From: JAKEGN01 sp964465665
Lineage (GTDB): Bacteria; Pseudomonadota; Gammaproteobacteria; Steroidobacterales; Woeseiaceae
Direction: 5' to 3'
NCBI GenBank assembly: GCA_964465665.1
Contig: CAYXKM010000231.1
Location: 1 to 11,859 of the forward strand
DNA: 11,859 nucleotides
Shown one piece after another: positions 1-5,862 of the stretch. A model generated the notes under the pieces. That model was not told the DNA's origin. It saw only the letters and a program-made list of their open reading frames with translations, and ran no database searches. Both the position numbers and the translations under genes were made by a program. Numbering within the stretch: position 1 is the first letter of the stretch; each line of letters opens with the position of its first letter.

Positions 1-2400
1 GTCGCCTGCCTGGAAGGATTGCTGGAGCGCGACACGGGCACACTCAGCGTGGCATTGCCGAAAGCCGAGCTCGCGCTGCAACTGGCGCGTCAATCGGCCG
101 ACAGAAAAGTCGAAGTCGCTGCGCTGGGAGTGTTGCAAAGCGTGGAAGAAGGTGCGGGCCGCTATGCGCGAGCCCTGGTTCTCGCGCAGGAAAGGCTGGC
201 ACTGGAACAGGTCCTCGAACCCGGCGGCAAAAACGAAGCTTCGGGCTGGAATCAGCTGGCTAACGTTCTCGTTCAATTGGGACGTTATGCCGAAGCCATT
301 GAAGCCTATAACCACGCGCTGTCGATCAACGAGAAACGTGACGACACGCTCGGCGTTGCCATCAACCAGCTCAACCAGTCGAACGTCTACTATGCGACCG
401 GGCAGTATCCGGAAGCCTTCAGGCTCTCCTTTGCCGCGCTCGCGACGTCAACGAGCATTGACGATACCTATGGCATAGTGCTGGTGCACAGCAATCTGGG
501 GCAAATGTTCAGGCAGGTCGGCAATTACGCAGCCGCCCGGCAGCATCTGGACACGACTTTTGCCATGCTGAAGGACTTCGACGCCCCGGAGATACATATA
601 CCTACCTATGAATTTCTGGGCCGACTCGAGCAGGTGGAGAAAAACCATGCCGCGGCGGAGCAAGCGTATTTAACCGCTTTGCGGCTGGCCGAGACTCGCG
701 GCGAAAGCGCTCGCGTCACGTATCAAAAGGCCTGGCTGGCACGCAATGCCGCCGAAAGCGGTGAATTCCAGTCAGCGCTGGAATGGGGCGAGGCGGCCGT
801 CAGGGAGTCTGATCAGATCGGCGCGCCGGATCTGCTCGTGAGTTCGCTGTGCTCCGAGGCTTTCGTTCACGAGCGCACAGGCGATCTGGACTCGGCGCTG
901 GCGACATACAACCGCGCGATCGAATACATCGAGTCCTGGCTCGGGCATCTCGGCTTCGGTGACCTGAAAATGAGCCTTGCGGCGTGCCATCTGGAGGTCT
1001 ACGAGGGAGCGATTCGCGTCTTGATCGCCCTCGGTCGCGCGGGAGAAGCATTCGACGTCTCCGAACGCGTACGCGCACGGCGCTTGCTAGACCTGATGAT
1101 CCAGACACCGTCCGACACCGGGCATGCGGCGGACGATGGCATCGCCGAACTGGAAGCTGGCATGCGCTCACGCTATCCGGAGTTGCAGGCGAGTGACGCC
1201 GGGCAAACGGCGCAACTGTCTCAGGAACTGGCGATGCAGGCGCGCGAACTCGAGAAACGAAAGTCCGCGCTCAGGCAGGCCGAGCCGGTTGCGGGCACGG
1301 CGCGTTATCCTGTTCCAGCGGGCTTCGCCGAGGTACAGCAGGGACTGTTGAGTCCGGCACGCGCACTGCTGGCGTTCTTCTGGGGGGAGCACGACGTGTT
1401 TGGCTGGTGGATCGAGTCTGATCGCATCACCGCAAAGCGTCTGGGTTCGGTGGCCGATTTTGACAAGCGCATCGCGTTCTTCCGCGCCGCGATGCAAAGC
1501 CCGGACGGCGCGATAGACTGGCGTCCTCCGGCAACCGGCTTATATCAGAACCTGGTCGCGCCACTCGACCCCGGCCCGCAGCTCGAACCGTATCTGCTCC
1601 CCGACGGTCCGCTCGGGTACGTGCCTTTCTCCGGCCTGCTGCCGAAGGCGGATTCGTCGCCATGGGGTACGACACACCGGATGGTCCAGGGCCCGTCGGC
1701 TGCCATTCTGCTGGCACTTTCACGCGCGCAACAACCGGAAGCTTTTGAGCGGGCCTTGCTCGCCGTCGGTGGGCAAACGACAACGGAGATGACTGGTAAC
1801 GCGCTGCGAGGCACTCCGCAGGAACAAATCCCGTTGCCGTTTGCTGCGAAGGAAGTTGCCGATATTGCCGCACTGTTTCCTGCGGAAACTTACAACGTGC
1901 TGATCGGTGCGGACGCTACACTCGAGCGTTGGCAGGAATTGCAGCCACACCGTTTTCGTTATCTGCACTTTGCAACGCATGCCAGCGTCAGCGATCGCGA
2001 TCCCCTGGAGACTCATCTTGTGCTATCTCAGACGGGTCAGCTGGGATTGGCAGCCATTCGCGAACTGAATCTTGCTGCCGAACTGGTAACGCTGTCCGGA
2101 TGTGAAACCGCTCTCGGACGACTCATTACAGGCGAAGGCATCCTGGGATTGCCGCATGCTTTTCTGGCGGCCGGTGCGCGTGGTGTGCTGGTTACCTTGT
2201 GGCGTGTCGAAGACCGTGCAACCGCAGACTTCGTAACGCAGTTCTATTCACACTTGCGTGCCGGCTCGCCTCCGGCCGAGGCCTTGCGCATGACTCGGGA
2301 GCAGTGGCTGTCTGGTCGCGGCAGCGCCAGCGCAGCGGCATGGGCCCCATTCGTACTGATCGGCGGCCTGGACAGTCAAGCAGCGCCGACGCGCGAGTAG
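1..2400 (+). CDS. TPR-CHAT domain protein (caspase-like peptidase), 5'-truncated
   Basis: The reading frame is open from base 1, so the true start lies outside the window; the TTG at 19 is merely the first possible start codon inside it. Numbering from the codon at base 1, about six to seven tetratricopeptide repeats occupy roughly residues 40-315; the clearest is the 'LGRYAEAIEAYNHAL' repeat near 93-107. A helical linker follows, then a full CHAT domain from about 435 to 795. The caspase-type catalytic pair is intact: His660 in 'HFATHA' and Cys701 in 'LSGCETA', followed by the usual 'GEGILGLPHAFLAAGA' and 'VTLWRVED' segments. CHAT domains belong to the caspase/separase clan and are known or suspected proteases; some act in antiviral cell death, while most TPR-CHAT proteins are uncharacterised. 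The TPRs probably bind a partner or substrate. The gene converges on the methyltransferase at 2442. Family assignment is firm; the biological role is unknown. Confidence 0.93.
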   Translation, partial: VACLEGLLERDTGTLSVALPKAELALQLARQSADRKVEVAALGVLQSVEEGAGRYARALVLAQERLALEQVLEPGGKNEASGWNQLANVLVQLGRYAEAIEAYNHALSINEKRDDTLGVAINQLNQSNVYYATGQYPEAFRLSFAALATSTSIDDTYGIVLVHSNLGQMFRQVGNYAAARQHLDTTFAMLKDFDAPEIHIPTYEFLGRLEQVEKNHAAAEQAYLTALRLAETRGESARVTYQKAWLARNAAESGEFQSALEWGEAAVRESDQIGAPDLLVSSLCSEAFVHERTGDLDSALATYNRAIEYIESWLGHLGFGDLKMSLAACHLEVYEGAIRVLIALGRAGEAFDVSERVRARRLLDLMIQTPSDTGHAADDGIAELEAGMRSRYPELQASDAGQTAQLSQELAMQARELEKRKSALRQAEPVAGTARYPVPAGFAEVQQGLLSPARALLAFFWGEHDVFGWWIESDRITAKRLGSVADFDKRIAFFRAAMQSPDGAIDWRPPATGLYQNLVAPLDPGPQLEPYLLPDGPLGYVPFSGLLPKADSSPWGTTHRMVQGPSAAILLALSRAQQPEAFERALLAVGGQTTTEMTGNALRGTPQEQIPLPFAAKEVADIAALFPAETYNVLIGADATLERWQELQPHRFRYLHFATHASVSDRDPLETHLVLSQTGQLGLAAIRELNLAAELVTLSGCETALGRLITGEGILGLPHAFLAAGARGVLVTLWRVEDRATADFVTQFYSHLRAGSPPAEALRMTREQWLSGRGSASAAAWAPFVLIGGLDSQAAPTRE

Positions 2401-2411
2401 AAGACTTCTAC
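2397..2411. repeat. Short perfect inverted repeat at convergent gene ends
   Basis: The 7-base arms GTAGAAG and CTTCTAC are separated by one base and span the stop codon of the CHAT gene. As RNA this would form a 6-bp stem with a 3-base loop. No T-tract follows on either strand, so it is at best a weak terminator for the two convergent genes and could be chance. Confidence 0.3.
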
Positions 2412-2441
2412 ATTCGGTGGGCCGGCTCGACCCATTACGTG

Positions 2442-3281
2442 CTAGTCAACAACTCTGAGCCGCACCCAGAGCGTGCGAAACGGCCCGGTCCAGCTCACGG
2501 CGTTGTACCTGCCGCGTCTCAGGAGTCGCTTGGCCAAGTCCTTGGCGACGTTGACCGGAGTGAGCGCCGGGTAGTGGTAGTCAGTGAGAGAGGTCGTTGT
2601 CATGCCGAGTTTGTCGATGACGACGCCGAGTGTCTTGCGGCTGGCAAACGTCAGGTGATCGGGGAACCACAGTTCTCCCGGAAAATCTCGCCGCTCGATG
2701 TCGCCGCCGTTGCCGGTCTGGATCAGCAGCTCGCCTCCGGGCTCGAGCAAGTCACGGCATTGGGCAAGAAAGTCGATGGGATCGGGCAAGTGCGAGAACA
2801 CGTTGAGCAGCGAGACGTGCGTGAACTTTTCGCGGATGGTGCCGAGCTCGCGGTACGAAACGTCGAGTCCTTGCGACTTGGCCCACGCGGTTTTGGTGAC
2901 GTTCGGCTCGCTTCCTTGCAGCATCGAAGCGGCGGGCGCGATTTCCTTCAGCGACAACAGAAACTCGCCGTAGCCGCAGCCAACGTCGAGCCAGCGCACC
3001 GGCTTATCGAACCGGCCGAACACGTCTCCAAGAACCTTGCGGTACTGGGGAATCAGATCGGTATTCGGCCGGTGGGTGGTGTTGACCGTTCTGTCGCCCG
3101 CGTGCGCGCCGTACTGAAGCGCTTTGTCTCGCTCGGCCAGGTTGGGCCAGGGGTTGAGGTAAACGAGATCGCAGTCGGCGCAGCGGACGGCGGTGTAGCC
3201 GTTCTCCGCGCCCCAATAGGTGCTTTGGGTGCTGCCGCATACGCGGCAGCGCTCGGGAAATGGTTTCAGGACAGCATTCAT
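2442..3281 (-). CDS. Class I SAM-dependent methyltransferase with N-terminal zinc ribbon
   Basis: The 279-residue protein starts at the ATG at 3281, chosen because GGGAGA lies at 3286-3291, about 4 bases upstream. The frame stays open further upstream, but that extension looks non-coding. A four-cysteine zinc-ribbon pattern (Cys12, Cys15, Cys34, Cys37; CxxC-x18-CxxC) opens the protein. It is followed by a Rossmann methyltransferase fold: motif I 'LDVGCGYGE' at 98-106, the acidic ribose-binding Glu125 in 'GSEPN', and 'LLEPGGELLIQTGN' at 178-191. The late 'FPDHLTFASRKTL' segment resembles the Methyltransf_23 group and the zinc-binding sugar or natural-product C-methyltransferases. The acceptor substrate cannot be predicted. 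The gene stands alone, convergent with the CHAT gene and 237 bases downstream of the BON gene. Fold confidence is high, substrate unknown. Confidence 0.9.
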   Translation of the reverse strand: MNAVLKPFPERCRVCGSTQSTYWGAENGYTAVRCADCDLVYLNPWPNLAERDKALQYGAHAGDRTVNTTHRPNTDLIPQYRKVLGDVFGRFDKPVRWLDVGCGYGEFLLSLKEIAPAASMLQGSEPNVTKTAWAKSQGLDVSYRELGTIREKFTHVSLLNVFSHLPDPIDFLAQCRDLLEPGGELLIQTGNGGDIERRDFPGELWFPDHLTFASRKTLGVVIDKLGMTTTSLTDYHYPALTPVNVAKDLAKRLLRRGRYNAVSWTGPFRTLWVRLRVVD

Positions 3282-3323
3282 GGCGTCTCCCGTTGCGACA
3301 CGCCCGTGGCGAGCAGTATCAGG

Positions 3324-3352
3324 GTTGTCGATTCGTGAACCACTACCGTCAA
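3324..3352 (-). promoter_or_regulatory. Possible sigma-70 promoter for the methyltransferase
   Basis: Read on the minus strand, TTGACG (3347-3352) is a good -35 element. At a 17-base spacing it is followed by GACAAC (3324-3329), which is a poor -10. This would give a 5' leader of roughly 35 bases before the ATG at 3281. The weak -10 makes this tentative. Confidence 0.25.
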
Positions 3353-3401
3353 AGTGACTATCAAGAAGAGCGCGGGGCGAACTGCATCCGTTCTGACATG
3401 C

Positions 3402-3434
3402 CACGCGCAGGGGCGTCACTTACCCCTGCGCGTG
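3402..3434. repeat. Strong 12-bp perfect inverted repeat (hairpin)
   Basis: Arms CACGCGCAGGGG (3402-3413) and CCCCTGCGCGTG (3423-3434) are perfect complements around a 9-base loop. The hairpin lies about 85 bases past the BON stop codon and 120 bases before the methyltransferase start, in non-coding DNA. Neither strand has a T-run after the stem, so a classic intrinsic terminator is not supported. It could be an mRNA 3'-end stabiliser, a Rho-independent terminator lacking a U-tract, or one copy of a REP-like element. Confidence 0.6.
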
Positions 3435-3449
3435 ACGACAGACACTCTG

Positions 3450-3475
3450 CCACAGGCGAGTTGAATCGCCTGCGG
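3450..3475 (-). terminator. Hairpin 3' of the BON gene, possible terminator
   Basis: On the minus strand a 10-bp stem with one G-U pair (CCGCAGGCGA / TCGCCTGTGG) encloses a 6-base loop, beginning 43 bases after the BON stop codon. It sits in tandem with the larger hairpin at 3402-3434. No U-tract follows, so a terminator role rests on position and stem strength only. Confidence 0.4.
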
Positions 3476-3518
3476 CCCGTCACTGCTCTATTGGGAATAC
3501 AGGCAATTATTCAGCGTC

Positions 3519-4142
3519 TCAGTCTGATTTCACCACAAGTTGATCGTTGACCGAGTTTGCGCCACTCGTATTCGATGCGAGGCGGATTGCAAGGTCTTTC
3601 TCCTCATCCGACTTAACCTCGCCGGAGAGTGTAACGACACCCTGTTTCGAATCGACATTGATAGCCATACCACCGGTGTTCTCGTTCAACAGCAACGTTG
3701 ACTTGATTCGTGCTGTCAGCGTTGCGTTAGATACGGTCTCCCTGAATCCCTGGCGCTCCTTCCAGGCATCGGAATCCTTGGCCATGGCCGCCTTCGCTTT
3801 GTCGACGACCAACTCGTTCTCGACCTTTGTAACACCTGTGATGGATTTAGCGATCTCGCCAGCGAGGTCGCGGTCGATGTCAGACTCTACCGCCCCACGA
3901 AGGTAGGCGGTTCCATTCTTAACGTCGGTATCGATATCGAAGGAATTAAGGTGCTCATTAAAGAGCAGCGCCGACTCCAGCTTGCCATGCAGCCAGGCAT
4001 CCTTGACCGCTGACTGGCCCTCCTCGCTATGTTGTTCCATCGAGGCTTTTGCCGGATCACCCGCAAGTACCGCGGGTGCGGCGGACAACGCAGCAAGTAT
4101 GCTGGCTGTCACAATAATCGGCATAATGTGTCTGTTTTTCAT
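3519..4142 (-). CDS. Secreted periplasmic protein with two BON domains (OsmY-like)
   Basis: The 207-residue protein starts at the ATG at 4142, with AGGAGA at 4148-4153, 5 bases upstream. Residues 1-27 form a Sec signal peptide: basic 'MKNR', a hydrophobic stretch, and a likely cut after 'AVLA'. The mature part has no cysteine. Two BON domains follow, roughly residues 46-114 and 137-205. Each ends in the typical 'V..V.N.LVV'-type strand and carries the conserved glycine after the central strands ('YLRGAV', 'TLSGEV'). BON domains bind phospholipid membranes; the family includes OsmY and the second domains of secretins and mechanosensitive channels. A role in envelope or osmotic stress is the family expectation, not shown here. 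Two-BON architecture and length match OsmY (about 200 residues), but identity to OsmY is not certain, so no symbol is given. The gene is probably monocistronic, with hairpins on both flanks. Confidence 0.9.
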   Translation of the reverse strand: MKNRHIMPIIVTASILAALSAAPAVLAGDPAKASMEQHSEEGQSAVKDAWLHGKLESALLFNEHLNSFDIDTDVKNGTAYLRGAVESDIDRDLAGEIAKSITGVTKVENELVVDKAKAAMAKDSDAWKERQGFRETVSNATLTARIKSTLLLNENTGGMAINVDSKQGVVTLSGEVKSDEEKDLAIRLASNTSGANSVNDQLVVKSD

Positions 4143-4236
4143 TACGTTCTCCTGTTTTCGTTTATCGAGCAAGCGCAACTTGGCGAACATGCGTGTCGCA
4201 TGGAACGAACGGAGATTACAAACGGTTTTCTGGCGT

Positions 4237-4258
4237 GTCTGTGCGGTTGCGTACAGAC
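4237..4258. repeat. Inverted repeat upstream of the BON gene, possible operator or leader hairpin
   Basis: Arms GTCTGTGCG (4237-4245) and CGTACAGAC (4250-4258) match at eight of nine positions around the 4-base loop GTTG. The repeat lies about 95-116 bases before the BON start codon. That is within the range of a regulator site or a structured 5' leader. I could not identify a convincing sigma-70 promoter next to it. Confidence 0.4.
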
Positions 4259-4335
4259 GGTAAAGTGCAGCGGAATCGGAAAAGTCGGGGCGATGCTATA
4301 GGATGACCCGTCGCGCCACTTGTTAACTGGTTCGC

Positions 4336-5004
4336 TTAAGCGACCGGGCTGTCTGTGCGGGCATGGTTCATGCCGGCGGTCAGCACCATACGCATGGCTT
4401 CTTCCGTCGGCATCTCAAGCCGTTGAACACAGTGCTCCGGAACATACAGCGCGTAGCCGCCGATCTGATAGCTCATGGGCAGATACACTGCCAGCACTTT
4501 TTCACCAACGGCTGCCAATTCCGGTACCGCCTGCACCGGCGCCGTGTCGGTAATAAAGCCGATAAGACGTATCTCCCCTGGCAGCGTGACAAGCACCACA
4601 TGGCGTTGATCGTCAGCTGGCGGGCGGGAGACGAACATCATCAGGTCACGGACACCGTGGTACACGGTCTTGACGAGCGGAATTCGCTCGAGCACCCGGG
4701 TACTCAGAACGAGCATGAGCCGGCCAAAGACCCATATGTTGAGAACGGCGCCCAGGGCCAGCACGGTCAACAGGGCGACAAAAAGGCCCAGCCCGGGAAC
4801 GTGCCAGCCCTGCGGCACCAATGCCTGACCAATCCCGCCGAATAGGGATTCGGCGGCGTTGAACAGCCAGACCACCAAATATCCGGTCACCGCGAGCGGG
4901 ACGGTTGCCACCAGACCCGTGAGAAATGTGCGCTGCAAACGGGCGAGGAAACGTCGGGAACCCGGTGTGTATCCACGCTGTTGCGGTCTTTGATTATGCG
5001 ACAT
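4336..5004 (-). CDS. DUF502 family inner-membrane protein
   Basis: The 222-residue protein starts at the ATG at 5004, selected because GGAGG lies at 5013-5017, 8 bases upstream. A short basic N-terminus precedes two membrane helices at about 26-50 ('GLVATVPLAVTGYLVVWLF') and 70-92. Family landmarks follow: 'RIPLVKTVYHGVRD' near 107-120, a soluble beta-rich C-terminal half with 'GFITD' near 149-153, and 'ALYVPEHCV' near 185-193 followed by 'EEAMRMVLTAGM'. In the segment where many DUF502 proteins have a 'PTTPNPTSG' motif this one reads 'LPMSYQIGG', a variant. DUF502 proteins are conserved but have no established function. The 104-base gap to the upstream HAD gene suggests its own promoter. The stop codon lies inside the 12-base palindrome TCGCTTAAGCGA (4332-4343), probably by chance. 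Confidence 0.9.
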   Translation of the reverse strand: MSHNQRPQQRGYTPGSRRFLARLQRTFLTGLVATVPLAVTGYLVVWLFNAAESLFGGIGQALVPQGWHVPGLGLFVALLTVLALGAVLNIWVFGRLMLVLSTRVLERIPLVKTVYHGVRDLMMFVSRPPADDQRHVVLVTLPGEIRLIGFITDTAPVQAVPELAAVGEKVLAVYLPMSYQIGGYALYVPEHCVQRLEMPTEEAMRMVLTAGMNHARTDSPVA

Positions 5005-5108
5005 GCTGGCGGCCTCCGTGATTTTGGCGCGTGCTTGATGACCCGCGGGATTCGGGCGATGTCGTAAAGTATGACTAACAGCGCAGGCGCGCGCATCCGG
5101 CACGTCAA

Positions 5109-5795
5109 TCAGCCGCCGACGTACTTCGAGAGTTCGCCGAGCGAAGCGATCTCGTGGCGCACCCGATGTTCGGGCCTTGCGGGCAAACGCCGCGGGTTGT
5201 ACCAGCAGGTGGCGATGCCGTAGTTCGCACCGCCGCCGATGTCCGACACGAGATTGTCTCCCACCATGAGCGCCGTGTCCTTGCCCGGCGAACCGAGCTC
5301 GCCGAACGCGATATCGAAGATCCGTACCGCGGGCTTGGATGCACCGACTTCCGCGGAAATGATGATCGCGTCGAAATACTCCCCGATTTCGGTGCGTTCG
5401 ATGCGCGCCCGCTGCACTTCGCTGAGGCCATTGGTGAGGAGGGCGAGTGATGCATGGCGGCGCAATGATTCGAGTACGTCCCTCGCACCGTCGTAGAGCT
5501 CGCCGTTCGCCCCGAGGCCAATCACGTAAGCGTCCGACATCGCCAAGGGATCCGCATGGAGACGGGTCTCCTCGACCAGCCGCTCGAAGCGCCGGTTTCG
5601 CACCTGCTGCGGCGTCATCTCGCCTCGCTCGACCCGTGCCCAGAGTTCCAGGTTGATACGGCGGAAATCGGCCGCATGAGTCTCCGGATCCGCAACACCT
5701 GCAACGGCCATGGCCTGCCTGAGCGCCGCCGCTTCCGAGGCGTCGGAGTCGAACAGGGTATGGTCGAGGTCGATGAGTAAGGTCGAGTAGTGCAT
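5109..5795 (-). CDS. HAD-family phosphatase, YjjG/YfnB-type nucleotidase
   Basis: The 228-residue protein carries all four HAD motifs. Motif I is 'DLDHTLFDSD' with nucleophile Asp9 and acid/base Asp11; motif II is 'LLTNG' at 119-123; motif III is Lys154 in 'GASKP'; motif IV is 'MVGDNLVSDIGG' with Asp180 and Asp185. An alpha-helical subfamily I cap lies at about 15-95. Length and layout fit the YjjG/YfnB branch, whose E. coli member dephosphorylates pyrimidine and non-canonical nucleoside 5'-monophosphates. That substrate is a family-based guess. The start at 5795 puts motif I at residue 9, as is typical, but there is no Shine-Dalgarno sequence before it. In-frame alternatives at 5828 (ATG) and 5849 (GTG) are no better supported. 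The gene lies 67 bases downstream of the receptor stop, with a strong hairpin between them. Confidence 0.88.
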   Translation of the reverse strand: MHYSTLLIDLDHTLFDSDASEAAALRQAMAVAGVADPETHAADFRRINLELWARVERGEMTPQQVRNRRFERLVEETRLHADPLAMSDAYVIGLGANGELYDGARDVLESLRRHASLALLTNGLSEVQRARIERTEIGEYFDAIIISAEVGASKPAVRIFDIAFGELGSPGKDTALMVGDNLVSDIGGGANYGIATCWYNPRRLPARPEHRVRHEIASLGELSKYVGG

Positions 5796-5815
5796 ACAGG
5801 CAAAATTGCCAACGG

Positions 5816-5836
5816 GCCCGGGCGCCATGCCCGGGC
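5816..5836 (-). terminator. Probable terminator hairpin after the TonB receptor gene
   Basis: Arms GCCCGGGC (5816-5823 and 5829-5836) form a perfect 8-bp all-GC stem with a 5-base loop, starting 26 bases after the receptor stop codon. On the minus strand a run of four T follows about 10 bases after the stem, which is later than in a canonical terminator. Each arm is itself a palindrome, so alternative pairings exist. It would separate receptor transcription from the HAD gene. Confidence 0.5.
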
Positions 5837-5862
5837 TGGCGGAGCTCACAGGTTTCAGATAT

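Noticed and set aside
1..2441. CHAT gene plus methyltransferase as a two-gene defence system
   Set aside because: The genes are convergent, so they are not co-transcribed, and nothing in the methyltransferase suggests DNA modification or a CHAT substrate.
2199..3338. Long + strand open frame of 379 codons overlapping the CHAT 3' end and the methyltransferase
   Set aside because: It lies antisense to a methyltransferase with clear motifs and overlaps the CHAT domain in another frame. The translation has no recognisable domain, so it is a GC-rich shadow frame.
4270..4316. Possible intrinsic terminator for the DUF502 gene (GGG...CCC followed by TTTT on the minus strand)
   Set aside because: The best stem pairs only about four GC pairs plus two AU pairs with internal mismatches, too weak to report as a feature.
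4332..4343. 12-base perfect palindrome TCGCTTAAGCGA over the DUF502 stop codon
   Set aside because: A perfect palindrome has no loop to make a terminator, no T-run follows, and half of it is coding sequence. It is probably chance.
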